Source: Archivesica marissinica
Lineage: Eukaryota > Mollusca > Bivalvia > Venerida > Vesicomyidae
Assembly: GCA_014843695.1 (NCBI GenBank)
Contig: CM026393.1
Location: forward strand, 3,070,615-3,134,614
Reading direction: 5' to 3'
DNA: 64,000 nucleotides
The translations under genes were made by a program, and so were the position numbers. Positions within the stretch are counted from its first letter, which is position 1. Every line of letters begins with the position of its first letter. Positions 33,700-46,617 of the stretch are shown piece after piece. Under the pieces are notes generated by a model. The model was not told the origin of the DNA, searched no databases, and saw only the letters and a list, made by a program, of their open reading frames with translations.

Positions 33700-33960
33700 A
33701 TTATATACAGTCTACATCTGCTATGTCAACGTCGGTTATGTCGAATTCTCCAGTTACCTCGAAGTCGGATCAAAGTCCCGTTTCACACACTATCATTTAA
33801 CATATAACTGGCTACGTTTACATAGAATTTCATATATGTCAAACTTCGGTTATGTCGAAGTATTTTGTTCGGTTCGGTGCATACTTTAATCGATTCGGCG
33901 CATATTTTTGTGGTATCAGTGCGTTTCCAGCTTATTGTTGATACGCCTAGGAAACAAATT
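33700..33960. mobile_element. Probable pogo-like MITE remnant
   Basis: Contains two direct copies of the motif CTATGTCAACGTCGGTTATGTCG / ATATGTCAAACTTCGGTTATG and TTACCTCGAAGTCGGA, patterns I associate with pogo/Tigger-type non-autonomous elements of marine invertebrates. A CAGTCTACATC-like end is at 33706. The right terminus is not certain. Confidence 0.45.
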
Positions 33961-34803
33961 ACAGGGCTGGGAAGCACGTTGGTGTTCGTCTAACGATCAG
34001 TTTACCTATTCGTCAACATTTAATGGAGCAATTTTATGAGCACTTTTGTTCACTATATTTTACACAAAAACATAGATAATTTCTTGCAGCGATTTGCAAT
34101 TATTGTAGCACATTGATCAAATTATCAGGGGAGGTAAGTCAGTCACAAGTTCAGGATACAAAAAGATGCATATTATCCCGGGTTTACCGATGAATGGTGA
34201 CATAAGCAATAACCAGTGTCTTTGTGTTTCAAAAAGAGGCTGTGCAAATAATGTTCACTGAATTAAGCATAATGATTTTTATTTTATTGTATGCAATATC
34301 GGTAAGAAATAAAGTGTAACTGAATCATTAACAAAGTGAAAGCAACAACACTGAACTTCATATTTTATTTACGGTATGCAGGGCTACCGATTATTGGATA
34401 TAAATTACGCCTCAAAAGTCTATAACAGTAGCAATACATACAATAAGGCAATCATTTGACGTCACATGAGAGGCAGGCACTTTGCAAATGTCAAATGCAG
34501 CCGATACATAACAAAGTCATTGAAATACACACAAATATTGACTACATGAACGAAATCATACAAGAGTAATGAAAAAAGAACAAGTTTTGAATAAATTTAA
34601 CCATAGAACTTACGTTACAGCTTCTTTTTGCTAGTGACAGTTGTGGAACTCTGATGCAAATAGAAAGCACAAAATAGTTCATTTGGATTTATTCTGATAT
34701 CACAGCTAATTAGTATTCACCGATATTAGGGTCAATGGGGATAATGAATAGAACAGCAGACTTCAAAGTATATTTACGTGCAGTATCATGAAATAAGTTG
34801 TAC

Positions 34804-34998
34804 CTTTCATTATAACTATGTACAACAGCAATTCCACCATTGGTCCCATTCACAAATTTTAAATTCTGATGCATTCTGGGAAACTGTGTCTCACTTTGAG
34901 ATATTGTCTGCTGTAAAGCCATCATCTGCATGAAGGTCAAGGTCACATATGATTCTGCTTGCTTGAAGAAGGTAACCAGAATCTCCTGACAAGCTGTC
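34804..34998 (-). CDS. TANGO6: TANGO6, most upstream exon seen (gene partial)
   Basis: TANGO6 (TMCO7) is a large ARM/HEAT-repeat protein. In animals it is linked to Golgi and secretory-pathway organisation, and its yeast homologue RTP1 to nuclear import of RNA polymerase II. This 195-bp exon reads TACQEILVTFFKQAESYVTL, TFMQMMALQQTISQ, then a polar segment ending VVHSYNE. Acceptor TTTGTACTTCAAG|GAC, donor GAAAG|GTACAA; one base in, two bases out, matching the T that starts the next exon. With the six following exons it gives about 558 codons, roughly half of the usual length (human about 1094). The N-terminal half was not found up to 64000. Confidence 0.85.
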
Positions 34999-35081
34999 CT
35001 TGAAGTACAAACAGATGAATTAAAAGCCGGAAGGACGTTTAAACATTATGTGGACTGACATGGAGATGGCTTCCTTGTACA

Positions 35082-35272
35082 AACAGACAGAGACCCATTC
35101 CAGAGTCTCCTCTGGTTCTTTTACGTGCACGGTGTACAGCACCGACACAAGACCTCAGTTTAATGTCCCATCTGAAAGACAGTTAATTTTATTAGGGTCA
35201 GACGGGGGATCGAACCTGCGATCTCTGGATTAGCAGTCCAGCGTGTTACCACTGGACTACAGATCTGTCTGT
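35082..35272 (-). mobile_element. SINE family A, 3'-truncated copy
   Basis: Minus strand head ACAGACAGATCTGTAGTCCA, B-box GGTTCGATCCCCCG, TCTGACCCTAATAAAATTAA, then body up to GAGTCTCTGG...GGTCTCTGTCTGT. The hairpin tail is missing. Confidence 0.87.
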
Positions 35273-35417
35273 TCAGTATTCCTGGACAGCATGACAATGC
35301 GTTAGTGAACCAAATTACAATACTAAATCTACAATCATTTAAAGATAACTCTGTATATAAATACAAGTCACGAGATGTTGATTAGCTTGTCTCCCATAAC
35401 AGGTTAAAATGCACATA

Positions 35418-35544
35418 TAGTCTATACAAATTTCTTTTAGCAGGATTGTGTAACAAATTCTTACAATATTAATTTAATCGGCCTCGAATCTGTAAGGGAG
35501 ACGAGGCAATGTGGATTAAAGAGTCTTGCCTAAGGACACCACCA
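35418..35544 (-). mobile_element. SINE family B, head-less decayed copy
   Basis: Minus strand GGCAAGACTC, CATTGCCTCGTCTC and the tail AAAAGAAATTTGTATAGACT. The next array begins right at its inner edge. Confidence 0.65.
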
Positions 35545-38500
35545 TCATGGTTCTGGATGTGTAACAGTGTGGAACGGTGGCTAGATGTGTAACAGTGTGG
35601 AACGGTGGCTAGATGTGTGATAGTGTGGAACGGTGGCTAGATGTGTAACAGTGTGGAACTGTGGCTAGATGTGTGATGGTGTGGAACGGTGGCTAGATGT
35701 GTAACAGTGTGGAACGGTGGCTAGATGTATAACAGTGTGGAACGGTGGCTATATGTGTGATAGTGTGGAACGGTGGCTAGATGTGTGATGGTGTGGAACG
35801 GTGGCTAGATGTGTGACAGTGTGGAACGGTGGCTAGATGTGTGATGGTGCGAACGGTGGCTAGATGTGTGATGGTGTGGAACGGTGGCCAGATGTGTGAT
35901 GGTGTGGAACGGTGGCTAGATGTGTGATGGTGTGGAACGGTGGCTAGATGTGTGATAGTGTGGAACTGTGGCTAGATGTGTGACGGTGTGGAACGGTGGC
36001 TAGATGTGTGATAGTGTGGAACGGTGGCTAGATGTGTGATAGTGTGGAACGGTGGCTAGATGTGTGATGGTGTGGAACGGTGGCTAGATGTGTGATGGTG
36101 TGGAACGGTGGCTAGATGTGTGACAGTGTGGAACGGTGGCTAGATGTGTAACAGTGTGGAACGGTGGCTAGATGTGTAACAGTGTAGAACGGTGGCTAGA
36201 TGTGGAACGGTGGCTAGATGTGTGACAGTGTGGAACGGTGGCTAGATGTGTGACAGTGTGGAACGGTGGCTAGATGTGTAACAGTGTGGAACGGTGGCTA
36301 GATGTGTGACAGTGTGGAACGGTGGCTAGATGTGTGACAGTGTGGAACGGTGGCTAGATGTGTGACAGTGTGGAACGGTGGCTAGATGTGTGACAGTGTG
36401 GAACGGTGGCTAGATGTGTGATGGTGTGGAACGGTGGCTATATGTGTGACGGTGTGGAACGGTGGCTATATGTGTGACGGTGTGGAACGGTGGCTATATG
36501 TGTGACGGTGTGGAACGGTGGCTATATGTGTGACAGTGTGGAACGGTGGCTAGATGTGTGACAGTGTGGAACGGTGGCTAGATGTGTGACGGTGTGGAAC
36601 GGTGGCTATATGTGTGACGGTGTGGAACGGTGGCTATATGTGTGACGGTGTGGAACGGTGGCTATATGTGTGACAGTGTGGAACAGTGGCTAGATGTGTG
36701 ACAGTGTGGAAGGGTAGCTAGATGTGTGACGGTGTAGAACGGTGGCTATATGTGTGATAGTGTGGAACGGTGGCTAGATGTGTGACGGTGTGGAACGGTG
36801 GCTAGATGTGTGACGGTGTGGAACGGTGGCTATATGTGTGACAGTGTGGAACGGTGGCTAGATGTGTGAGTGTGGAATGGTGGCTAGATGTGTAACGGTG
36901 GCTATATGTGTGACAGTGTGGAACGGTGGCTAGATATGTGATAGTGTGGAATGGTGGCTAGATGTGTGACGGTGTGGAATGGTGGTTATATGTGTGAGTG
37001 TGGAACGGTGGCTAGATGTGTGGCAGTGTGGAACGGTGGCTAGATGTGTGAGTGTTGAACGGTGGCTATATGTGTGACAGTGTGGAACGGTGGCTATATG
37101 TGTGACAGTGTGGAACGGTGGCTAGATGTGTGACAGTGTGGAACGGTGGCTATATGTGTGACAGTGTGGAACGGTGGCTATATGTGTGACAGTGTGGAAC
37201 GGTGGCTAGATGTGTGACAGTGTGGAACGGTGGCTAGATGTGTGACGGTGTGGAACGGTGGCTAGATGTGTGATGGTGTGGAACGGTGGCTATATGTGTG
37301 CCGGTGGCTATATGTGTGATGGTGTGGAATGGTGGCTGGATGTGTGATGGTGTGGAATGGTGGCTGGATGTGTGACGGTGTGGAACGGTGGCTAGATGTG
37401 TGACAGTGTGGAACGGTGGCTAGATGTGTTGTGACGGTGTGGAATGGTGGCTAGATGTGTGATGGTGTGCAACGGTGGCTAGATGTGTGATGGTGTGGAT
37501 TGGTGGCTAGATGTGTGATGGTGTGGAACGGTGGCTAGATGTGTGCCAGTGTGGAACGGCGGCTATATGTGTGACGTTGTGGAATGGTGGCTAGATGTGT
37601 GACAGTGTGGAATGGTGGCTAGATGTGTGACAGTGTGGAATGGTGGCTATATGTGTGACAGTGTGGAATGGTGGCTATATGTGTGATGTTGTGGAATGGT
37701 GGCTAGATGTGTGATGGTGTGGAAAGGTGGCTAGATGTGTGATGGTGTGGAATGGTGGCTATATGTGTGATGGTGTGGATCGGTGGCTATATGTGTGATG
37801 GTGTGGAACGGTGGCTATATGTGTGACATTGTGGAACGGTGGCTATATGTGTGACGGTGTGGAACGGTGGCTGGATGTGTGATGGTGTGGAATGGTGGCT
37901 AGATGTGTGATAGTGTGGAAAGGTGGCTAGATGTGTGATGGTGTGGAACGGTGGCTGGATGTGTGATGGTGTGGAACAGTGGCTAGATGTGTGATGGTGT
38001 GGAATGGTGGCTAGATGTGTGACGTTGTGGAACGGTGGCTATATGTGTGATGGTGTGGAACGGTGGCTATATGTGTGATGGTGTGGAATGGTGGCTGGAT
38101 GTGTGATGGTGTGGAACGGTGGCTATATGTGTGATGGTGTGGAATGGTGGCTGGATGTGTGATGGTGTGGAATGGTGGCTGGATGTGTGACAGTGTGGAA
38201 CGGTGGCTATATGTGTGATGGTGTGGAATGGTGGCTGGATGTGTGATGGTGTGGAATGGTGGCTGGATGTGTGACGGTGTGGAACGGTGGCTATATGTGG
38301 ATGGTGGAACGGTGGCTAGATGTGTGATAGTGTGGAAACGTAGGCTAGATGTGTGACGGTGTGGAATGGTGGCTAGATGTGTGATAGTGTGGAACGGTGG
38401 CTAGATGTGTGATGGTGTGGAATGGTGGCTAGATGTGTGATAGTGTGGAACGGTGGCTAGATGTGTGATGGTGTGGAATGGTGGCTAGATGTGTGATAGT

Positions 38501-40023
38501 GTGGAACGGTGGCTATATGTGTGATGGTGTGGAACGGTGGCTAGATGTGTGATGGTGTGGAACGGTGGCTAGATGTGTGACAGTGTGGAATGGTCGCTAT
38601 ATGTGTGATGGTGTGGAACGGTGGCTAGATGTGTGACGGTGTGGAATGGTGGCTAGATGTGTGATGGTGTGGAATGGTGGCTAGATGTGTGACGGCATGG
38701 AACGGTGGCTAGATGTGTGATGGTGTGGAACGGTGGCTATATGTGTGCCGGTGGCTATATGTGTGATGGTGTGGAATGGTGGCTGGATGTGTGACAGTGT
38801 GGAACGGTGGCTAGATGTGTGACAGTGTGGAATGGTGGCTAGATGTGTGCCGGTGTGGAACGGTGGCTATATGTGTGATGGTGTGGAACGGTGGCTAGAT
38901 GTGTGACAGTGTGGAATGGTGGCTATATGTGTGATGTTGTGGAATGGTGGCTAGATGTGTGATGGTGTGGAAAGGTGGCTAGATGTGTGATGGTGTGGAA
39001 TGGTGGCTATATGTGTGATGGTGTGGATCGGTGGCTATATGTGTGATGGTGTGGAACGGTGGCTATATGTGTGACATTGTGGAACGGTGGCTATATGTGT
39101 GACGGTGTGGAACGGTGGCTGGATGTGTGATGGTGTGGAATGGTGGCTAGATGTGTGATAGTGTGGAAAGGTGGCTAGATGTGTGATGGTGTGGAACGGT
39201 GGCTGGATGTGTGATGGTGTGGAACAGTGGCTAGATGTGTGATGGTGTGGAATGGTGGCTAGATGTGACGTTATGGAACGGTGGCTATATGTGTGATGGT
39301 GTGGAACGGTGGCTATATGTGTGATGGTGTGGAATGGTGGCTGGATGTGTGATGGTGTGGAACGGTGGCTAGAGTGTGATGGTGTGGAACGGTGGCTATA
39401 TGTGTGCCGGGGCTATATGTGTGATGGTGTGGAATGGTGGCTGGATGTGTGACAGTGTGGAACGGTGGCTAGATGTGTGACAGTGTGGAATGGTGGCTAG
39501 AGTGTGCCGGTGTGGAACGGTGGCTATATGTGTGATGGTGTGGAACGGTGGCTAGATGTGTGATGGTGTGGAACGGTGGCTAGATGTGTGACAGTGTGGA
39601 ACGGTGGCTAGGTGTGGAATGGTGGCTAGATGTGTGACGGTGGGAACGGTGGAATGGTGGCTGATGTTGCTAGAGAGTGATGGTGTGGAACGTGGCTAGA
39701 TGTGTGATGGTGTGGAATGGTGGCTAGATGTGTGATGGCGTGGAATGGTGGCTGAATGTGTGATGGTGTGGAACGGTGGCTAGATGGTGATGGTGTGGAA
39801 TGGTGGCTGGATGTGTGATGGTGTGGAATGGTGGCTAGATATGTGATGGTGTGGAATGGTGGCAAGATGTGTGATGGTGTGGAACGGTGGCTAGATGTGT
39901 GACAGTGTGGAACGGTGGCTATATGTGTGATGGTGTGGAATGGTGGCTGGATGTGTGATGGTGTGGAATGGTGTCTGGATGTGTGATGGTGTGGAACGGT
40001 GGCTATATGTGTGATGGTGTGGA
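35545..40023. repeat. 28-bp satellite of about 4.5 kb running into a gap
   Basis: About 160 units of tggaacggtggctagatgtg plus tgacagtg. Variable positions are C/T in AACGG, G/T in TAGATG and the dinucleotide after TGTGA. A segment of over 400 bp starting at 37681 recurs at 38929 in the same variant order. Towards 39600-39800 the unit becomes irregular with many single-base losses, just before the gap at 40024. Confidence 0.97.
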
Positions 40024-41023
40024 NNNNNNNNNNNNNNNNNNNNNNNNNNNNNNNNNNNNNNNNNNNNNNNNNNNNNNNNNNNNNNNNNNNNNNNNNNNNN
40101 NNNNNNNNNNNNNNNNNNNNNNNNNNNNNNNNNNNNNNNNNNNNNNNNNNNNNNNNNNNNNNNNNNNNNNNNNNNNNNNNNNNNNNNNNNNNNNNNNNNN
40201 NNNNNNNNNNNNNNNNNNNNNNNNNNNNNNNNNNNNNNNNNNNNNNNNNNNNNNNNNNNNNNNNNNNNNNNNNNNNNNNNNNNNNNNNNNNNNNNNNNNN
40301 NNNNNNNNNNNNNNNNNNNNNNNNNNNNNNNNNNNNNNNNNNNNNNNNNNNNNNNNNNNNNNNNNNNNNNNNNNNNNNNNNNNNNNNNNNNNNNNNNNNN
40401 NNNNNNNNNNNNNNNNNNNNNNNNNNNNNNNNNNNNNNNNNNNNNNNNNNNNNNNNNNNNNNNNNNNNNNNNNNNNNNNNNNNNNNNNNNNNNNNNNNNN
40501 NNNNNNNNNNNNNNNNNNNNNNNNNNNNNNNNNNNNNNNNNNNNNNNNNNNNNNNNNNNNNNNNNNNNNNNNNNNNNNNNNNNNNNNNNNNNNNNNNNNN
40601 NNNNNNNNNNNNNNNNNNNNNNNNNNNNNNNNNNNNNNNNNNNNNNNNNNNNNNNNNNNNNNNNNNNNNNNNNNNNNNNNNNNNNNNNNNNNNNNNNNNN
40701 NNNNNNNNNNNNNNNNNNNNNNNNNNNNNNNNNNNNNNNNNNNNNNNNNNNNNNNNNNNNNNNNNNNNNNNNNNNNNNNNNNNNNNNNNNNNNNNNNNNN
40801 NNNNNNNNNNNNNNNNNNNNNNNNNNNNNNNNNNNNNNNNNNNNNNNNNNNNNNNNNNNNNNNNNNNNNNNNNNNNNNNNNNNNNNNNNNNNNNNNNNNN
40901 NNNNNNNNNNNNNNNNNNNNNNNNNNNNNNNNNNNNNNNNNNNNNNNNNNNNNNNNNNNNNNNNNNNNNNNNNNNNNNNNNNNNNNNNNNNNNNNNNNNN
41001 NNNNNNNNNNNNNNNNNNNNNNN
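40024..41023. other. Assembly gap (1000 N)
   Basis: Exactly 1000 N starting inside the 28-bp array; the right flank is unique sequence. The true array length is unknown. Confidence 0.98.
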
Positions 41024-41159
41024 AAACGCGCACGCGCGTGATCTACGTTATATTACCTTATATGCAAATGAGTTACTATAAATAGAAAAAAGCAAAGAGC
41101 TGCATGTACTACTGGTACGTTCCAAACATTATATAAAGAAGTGCTATATAAATAACACA

Positions 41160-41396
41160 TTTAGTTTACACAAATTTATTTTAGCTCGATTGCGAAACAA
41201 GTTCTTTCAACTTATATTAATCACTCTCGAGACCTCATTCCTGATGGAATCCATCGCCACGAGGGAGAGAGAAGAGGCAACGTGGCATTTAAATGCCTTG
41301 CCTAAGGACACAATCGTAACGGCTTCAGCGGGGCTCGAACTCCGGACCTTTCGCACCTGAAGCGAACGCTCATCCACTGCGCTATCACGACTTCCA
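41160..41396 (-). mobile_element. SINE family B, full-length copy
   Basis: Minus strand: head GTCGTGATAGCGCAGTGGAT, GGTCCGGAGTTCGAGCCCC (B-box region), AGCCGTTACGATTGTGTCC, GGCAAGGCATTTAAATGCC, CTCTCCCTCGTGGCGATGGA, TCAGGAATGAGGTCTCGAG, then the tail AGTGATTAATATAAGTTGAA with TTGTTTCGCAATCGAGCTAA and AAATTTGTGTAAACTAAA. Best-preserved copy of the family in the window. Confidence 0.9.
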
Positions 41397-42253
41397 CTGT
41401 ATAAATAACACATTTGGGGTGATGGACATGTCATTATTGCACACGAATGATACTTGTCTAAAGGTGGTTTTACATACTGTTTATGGAGAAACAAACAAAT
41501 ACGAAGAAGAAGAATCGTTTATTAAGACACACACATAAACAGTTTATGGTCTACAAACAAATGAATATAACAATACTAAATACTAACCAATCAATCTTGT
41601 ATTACATTTGTAAATCTCTGACATACATTACCCATTTATATATACATATAAGGTATTATTAGTATAAGTGTGCTTACTAATTGGAGCCTTTAAATGTTTA
41701 ATATATTAATAATGTTGATTATATTGGAGGGTAATCTCAAAACATCCTAACAGTATAATTCAAGGGATTAGTGCAAAACTACCGCAACCCATTCACTGTA
41801 TCCATGGTGTTGCACCAAGCACTCGATTTGACTTAAACTGAAGGGTATTATATGCAGTTAATTGGAGGTTCGTTTTAGCTCAAATGTGTAACACAGTATA
41901 TATTTTCTTAAAATGTGTTAAATTTCTAAACATGCTTTAGGTAATAAGTAAATATCATTTGAAGAAACGTTTATATTCTTACATACTATATGCTTTCATA
42001 CTACACACGTACTCATTGACACAGCTTATGGTCAAAGTGGAAATACTTTCTGTAAAAACGTTGACAATTGAAACAGTGCTTCTACCTACATATTGGCAAG
42101 GTACACTATCATGTTAAACTTAAACAAAGCGAGCTAAAATATATGTGCATAGTATTATATGTCTAGACCAATACGTGTATATTGATATGGGAAAATAACG
42201 GAACCGTGTGGACTGTTGCTGGTTCTACCCGGGCACTCGCCCGTACTTGAAAT
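41397..42253. other. AT-rich non-coding DNA
   Basis: Unique sequence between a SINE and the GC-rich array. I checked the minus strand for a further TANGO6 exon and saw none. Confidence 0.55.
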
Positions 42254-44726
42254 ATTGCTCGGATGGGCCCCCGGGTCTTCCTCGCGTAATAGTATCTGAC
42301 TGCTCGGATGGGCCTCCGGGTCTTCCTCGCGTAATAGTATCTGACTGCTCGGATGGGCCCCCGGGTCTTCCTCGCGTAATAGTATCTGACTGCTCGGATG
42401 GGCCCCCGGGTCTTCCTCGCGTAATAGTATCTGACTGCTCGGATGGGCCGGGCCCACGGGTCTTCCTCGCGTAATAGTATCTGACTGCTCGGATGGGCCC
42501 CCGGGTCTTCCTCGCGTAATAGATCTGACTGCTCGGATGGGCCCGGGTCTTCCTCGCGTAATAGTATCTGACTGCTCGGATGGGCCCCGGGTCTTCTCGC
42601 GTAATATTATCTGACTGCTGGATGGCCCCCCGGTCTCCTCGCGTAAAGTATCTGAATGCTCGGATGGGCCCCGGTCTTCCTCGCGTAATAGTAAAATGAC
42701 TGCCTCGGAGGTCCCCCGGGTCTTCCTCGCGTAATAGTATCTGACTGCTCGGATGGGCCCACGGTTCTCGCGTAATAGTATCTGACTGCTCGGATGGGCC
42801 CCCGGGTCTTCCTCGCGTAATAGTATCTGACCGCTCGGATGGGCCCCCGGGTCTTCCTCGCGTAATAGTATCTGACTGCTCAGATGGCCCGGGTCTTCCT
42901 CGGTAATAGTATCTGACTGCTCGGATGGGCCCCCGGGTCTTCCTCGCGTAATAGTATCTGAGTGCTCGGATGGGCCTCCGGGTCTTCCTCGCGTAATAGT
43001 ATCTGACTGCTCGGATGGGCCCCCGGGTCTTCCTCGCGTAATAGTATCTGAGTGCTCGGATGGGCCCCGGGTCTTCCTCGCGTAATAGTATCTGAGTGCT
43101 CGGATGGGCCTCCGGGTCTTCTCGCGTAATAGTATCTGACTGCTCGGATGGGCCCCCGGGTCTTCCTCGCGTAATAGTATCTGAGTGCTCGGATGGGCCC
43201 CCGGGTCTTCCTCGCGTAATAGTATCTGAGTGCTCGGAGGGCCCCCGGGTCTTCCTCGCGTAATAGTATCTGAGTGCTCGGATGGGCCCCGGGTCTTCCT
43301 CGCGTAATAGTATCTGAGTGCTCGGATGGGCCCCCGGGTCTTCCTCGCGTAATAGTATCTGAGTTCGGATGGGCCCCCGGGTTCCTCGCGTAATAGTATC
43401 TGAGTGCTCGGATGGGCCCCCGGGTCTTCCTCGCGTAATAGTATCTGAGTGCTCGGATGGGCCCCCGGGTCTTCCTCGCGTAATAGTATCTGACTGCTCG
43501 GATGGGCCTCCGGGTTCCCTCGCGTAAGAGTATCTGACTGCTCGGATGGGCCCGGGTCTTCCTCGCGTAATAGTATCTGAGTGCTCAGATGGCCCCCGGG
43601 TCTTCCTCGCGTAATAGTATCTGACTGCTCGGATGGGTCCACGGGTCTTCCTCGCGTAATAGTATCTGACTGCTCGGATGGGCCCACGGGTCTTCCTCGC
43701 GTAATAGTATCTGACTGCTCGGATGGGTCCACGGGTCTTCCTCGCGTAATAGTATCTGACTGCTCAGATGGGCCCCCGGGTCTTCCTCGCGTAATAGTAT
43801 CTGACTGCTCGGATGGGCCCACGGGTCTTCCTCGCGTAATAGTATCTGACTGCTCGGATGGGCCCACGGGTTTCCTCGCGTAATAGTATCTGAGTGCTCG
43901 GATGGCCCCCGGGTCTTCTCGCGTAATAGTATCTGACTGCTCGGATGGGCCCCCGGGTCTTCCTCGCGTAATAGTATCTGACTGCTCGGATGGGCCCCCG
44001 GGTCTTCCTCGCGTAATAGTATCTGACTGCTCGGATGGGCCTCCGGGTCTTCCTCGCGTAAGAGTATCTGACTGCTCGGATGGGCCCCGGGTCTTCCTCG
44101 CGTAATAGTATCTGACTGCTCGGATGGGTCCCCGGGTCTTCCTCGCGTAATAGTATCTGACTGCTCAGATGGGCCCCCGGGTCTTCCTCGCGTAATAGTA
44201 TCTGACTGCTCGGATGGGCCCACGGGTCTTCCTCGCGTAATAGTATCTGACTGCTCGGATGGGCCTCGGGTCTTCCTCGCGTAATAGTATCTGACTGCTC
44301 TGGATGGGCCCACGGGTCTTCCTCGCGTAATAGTATCTGAGTGCTCGGATGGCCCCCGGGTCTTCCTCGCGTAATAGTATCTGACTGCTCGGATGGGCCC
44401 CGGGTCTTCCTCGCGTAATAGTATCTGAGTGCTCGGATGGGCCCCGGGTCTTCCTCGCGTAATAGTATCTGACTGCTCGGATGGGCCTCCGGGTCTTCCT
44501 CGCGTAATAGTATCTGACTGCTCGGATGGGCCCACGGGTCTTCCTCGCGTAATAGTATCTGACTGCTCGGATGGGCCCACGGGTCTTCCTCGCGTAATAG
44601 TATCTGACTGCTCGGATGGGCCCCCGGGTCTTCCTCGCGTAATAGTATCTGAGTGCTCGGATGGCCCCCGGGTCTTCCTCGCGTAATAGTATCTGAGTGC
44701 TCGGATGGGCCCCCGGGTCTTCCTCG
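42254..44726. repeat. 45-bp GC-rich satellite, about 55 copies
   Basis: Units of ggtcttcctcgcgtaatagt, atctgactgctcggatgggc and ccccg. Markedly more GC- and CpG-rich than its surroundings, with CGCG once per unit. The 42580-43130 stretch has many single-base losses and gains. The minus-strand frame is open for hundreds of codons (GPSEQSDTITRGRP repeats) because 45 is a multiple of 3. This is not evidence for a gene. Confidence 0.97.
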
Positions 44727-44749
44727 TTTATTTGGGTGCCTGGTTTTGT

Positions 44750-46617
44750 TACTAAATAATGTATGTATACTTAGCAAGTGTTTGTTACTAAGGAATGCCT
44801 GTATACTTAGTAAGTGTTTGTTACTAAGGAATGTCTGCATACGTAGTAAGTGTTTGTTACTAAGGAATGTCTGTATACTTAGTAAGTGTTTGTTACTAAG
44901 GAATTTATGTATACTTAGTAAGTATTTGTTACTAAGGAATGCATGTATACTTAGTAAGTGTTTGTTACTAAGGACTGTCTGTATACTTAGTAAGTGCTTG
45001 TTACTAAGGAATGTATGTATACTTAGTAAGTGTTTGTTACTAAGGAATGTCTGTATACTTAGTAAGTGTTTGTTACTAAGGAATGTATATGTATACTTAG
45101 TAAGTGTTTGTTACTAAGGACAGTCTGTATACTTAGTAAGTGCTTGTTACTAAGGACTGTCTGTATACTTAGTAAGTGCTTGTTACTAAGGAATGTATGT
45201 ATACTTAGCAAGTGTTTGTTACTAAGGAATGTATGTATACTTAGTAAGTGTTTGTTACTAAGGAATGTCTGTATACTTAGTAAGTGTTTGTTACTAAGGA
45301 ATGTCTGTATACTTAGTAAGTGCTTGTTACTAAGGAATGTATGTATACTTAGTAAGTGTTTGTTATTAAGGAATGTCGGTATACTTAGTAAGTGTTTGTT
45401 ACTAAGGAATGTCTGTATACTTAGTAAGTGTTTGTTACTAAGGAATGTATATGTATTCTTAGTAAGTGTTTGTTACTCTGGAATGTTTGTATACTTAGTA
45501 AGTGTTTGTTACTAAGGAATGTCTGTATACTTAGTAAGTGTTTGTTACTAAGGAATGTATGTATACTTAGTAAGTGGTTGTTACTAAGGAATGTCTGTAT
45601 ACTTAGTAAGTGTTTGTTACTAAGGAATGTATGTATACTTAGTAAGTGTTTGTTGCTAAGGAATGTCTGTATACTTAGTAAGTGTTTGTTACTAAGGAAT
45701 GTCTGTATACTTAGTAAGTGTTTGTTACTAAGGAGTGTATGTATACTTAGTAAGTGTTTGTTACTAAGGAGTGCCTGTATACTTAGTAAGTGTTTGTTGC
45801 TAAGGAATGTCTGTATACTTAGTAAGTGTTTGTTACTAAGGAATGTATGTATACTTAGTAAGTGTTTGTTACTAAGGAATGTATGTATACTTAGTAAGTG
45901 TGTGTTACTAAGGAATGTCTGTATACTTAGTAAGTGTTTGTTACTAAGGAATGTCTGTATTCTTAGTAAGTGCTTGTTACTAAGGAATGTCTGTATACTT
46001 AGTAAGTGTGTGTTACTAAGGAATGTCTGTATACTTAGTAAGTGTTTGTTACTAAGGAATGTCTGTATACTTAGTAAGTGCTTGTTATTAAGGAATGTAT
46101 GTATACTTAGTAAGTGTTTGTTACTAAGGAATGCCTGTATACTTAGTAAGTGTTTGTTACTAAGGAATGTCTGTATACTTAGAAATGCTTGTTACTAATC
46201 AATGCCTGTATACTTAGTAAGTGTTTGTTACTAAGGAATGCATGTATACTTCGTAAGTGTTTGTTACTAAGGAATGTATGCATACCTAGTAAGTGTTTGT
46301 TACTAAGGAATTTCTGCATACGTAGTAAGTGTTTGTTACTAAGGAATGTCTGTATACTTAGTAAGTGTTTGTTACTAAGGAATTTATGTATATTTAGTAA
46401 GTATTTGTTACTAAGGAATGCATGTATACTTCGTAAGTGTTTGTTACTAAGGAATGTATGTATACTTAGTAAGTGTTTGTTACTAAGGAATTTCTGCATA
46501 CGTAGTAAGTGTTTGTTACTAAGGAATGTCTGTATACTTCGTAAGTGTTTGTTACTAAGGAATGTCTGTATACTTAGTAAGTGTTTGTTACTAAGGAATC
46601 TCTGCATACGTAGTAAG
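44750..46617. repeat. 36-bp satellite, about 51 copies
   Basis: Units of tgttactaaggaatgtctgt plus atacttagtaagtgtt. The unit includes the dyad TACTAAGG...CTTAGTA, so each repeat can pair with itself. Directly abuts the 45-bp array with about 20 bp between. The 12-residue frame (CILSKCLLLRNV) is a by-product. Confidence 0.97.

Noticed and set aside
42155..44840. Minus-strand ORFs of 570, 331 and 358 codons with GPSEQSDTITRGRP repeats
   Set aside because: By-product of the 45-bp array. The ORFs shift frame wherever the array loses a base, so translation is not under selection.
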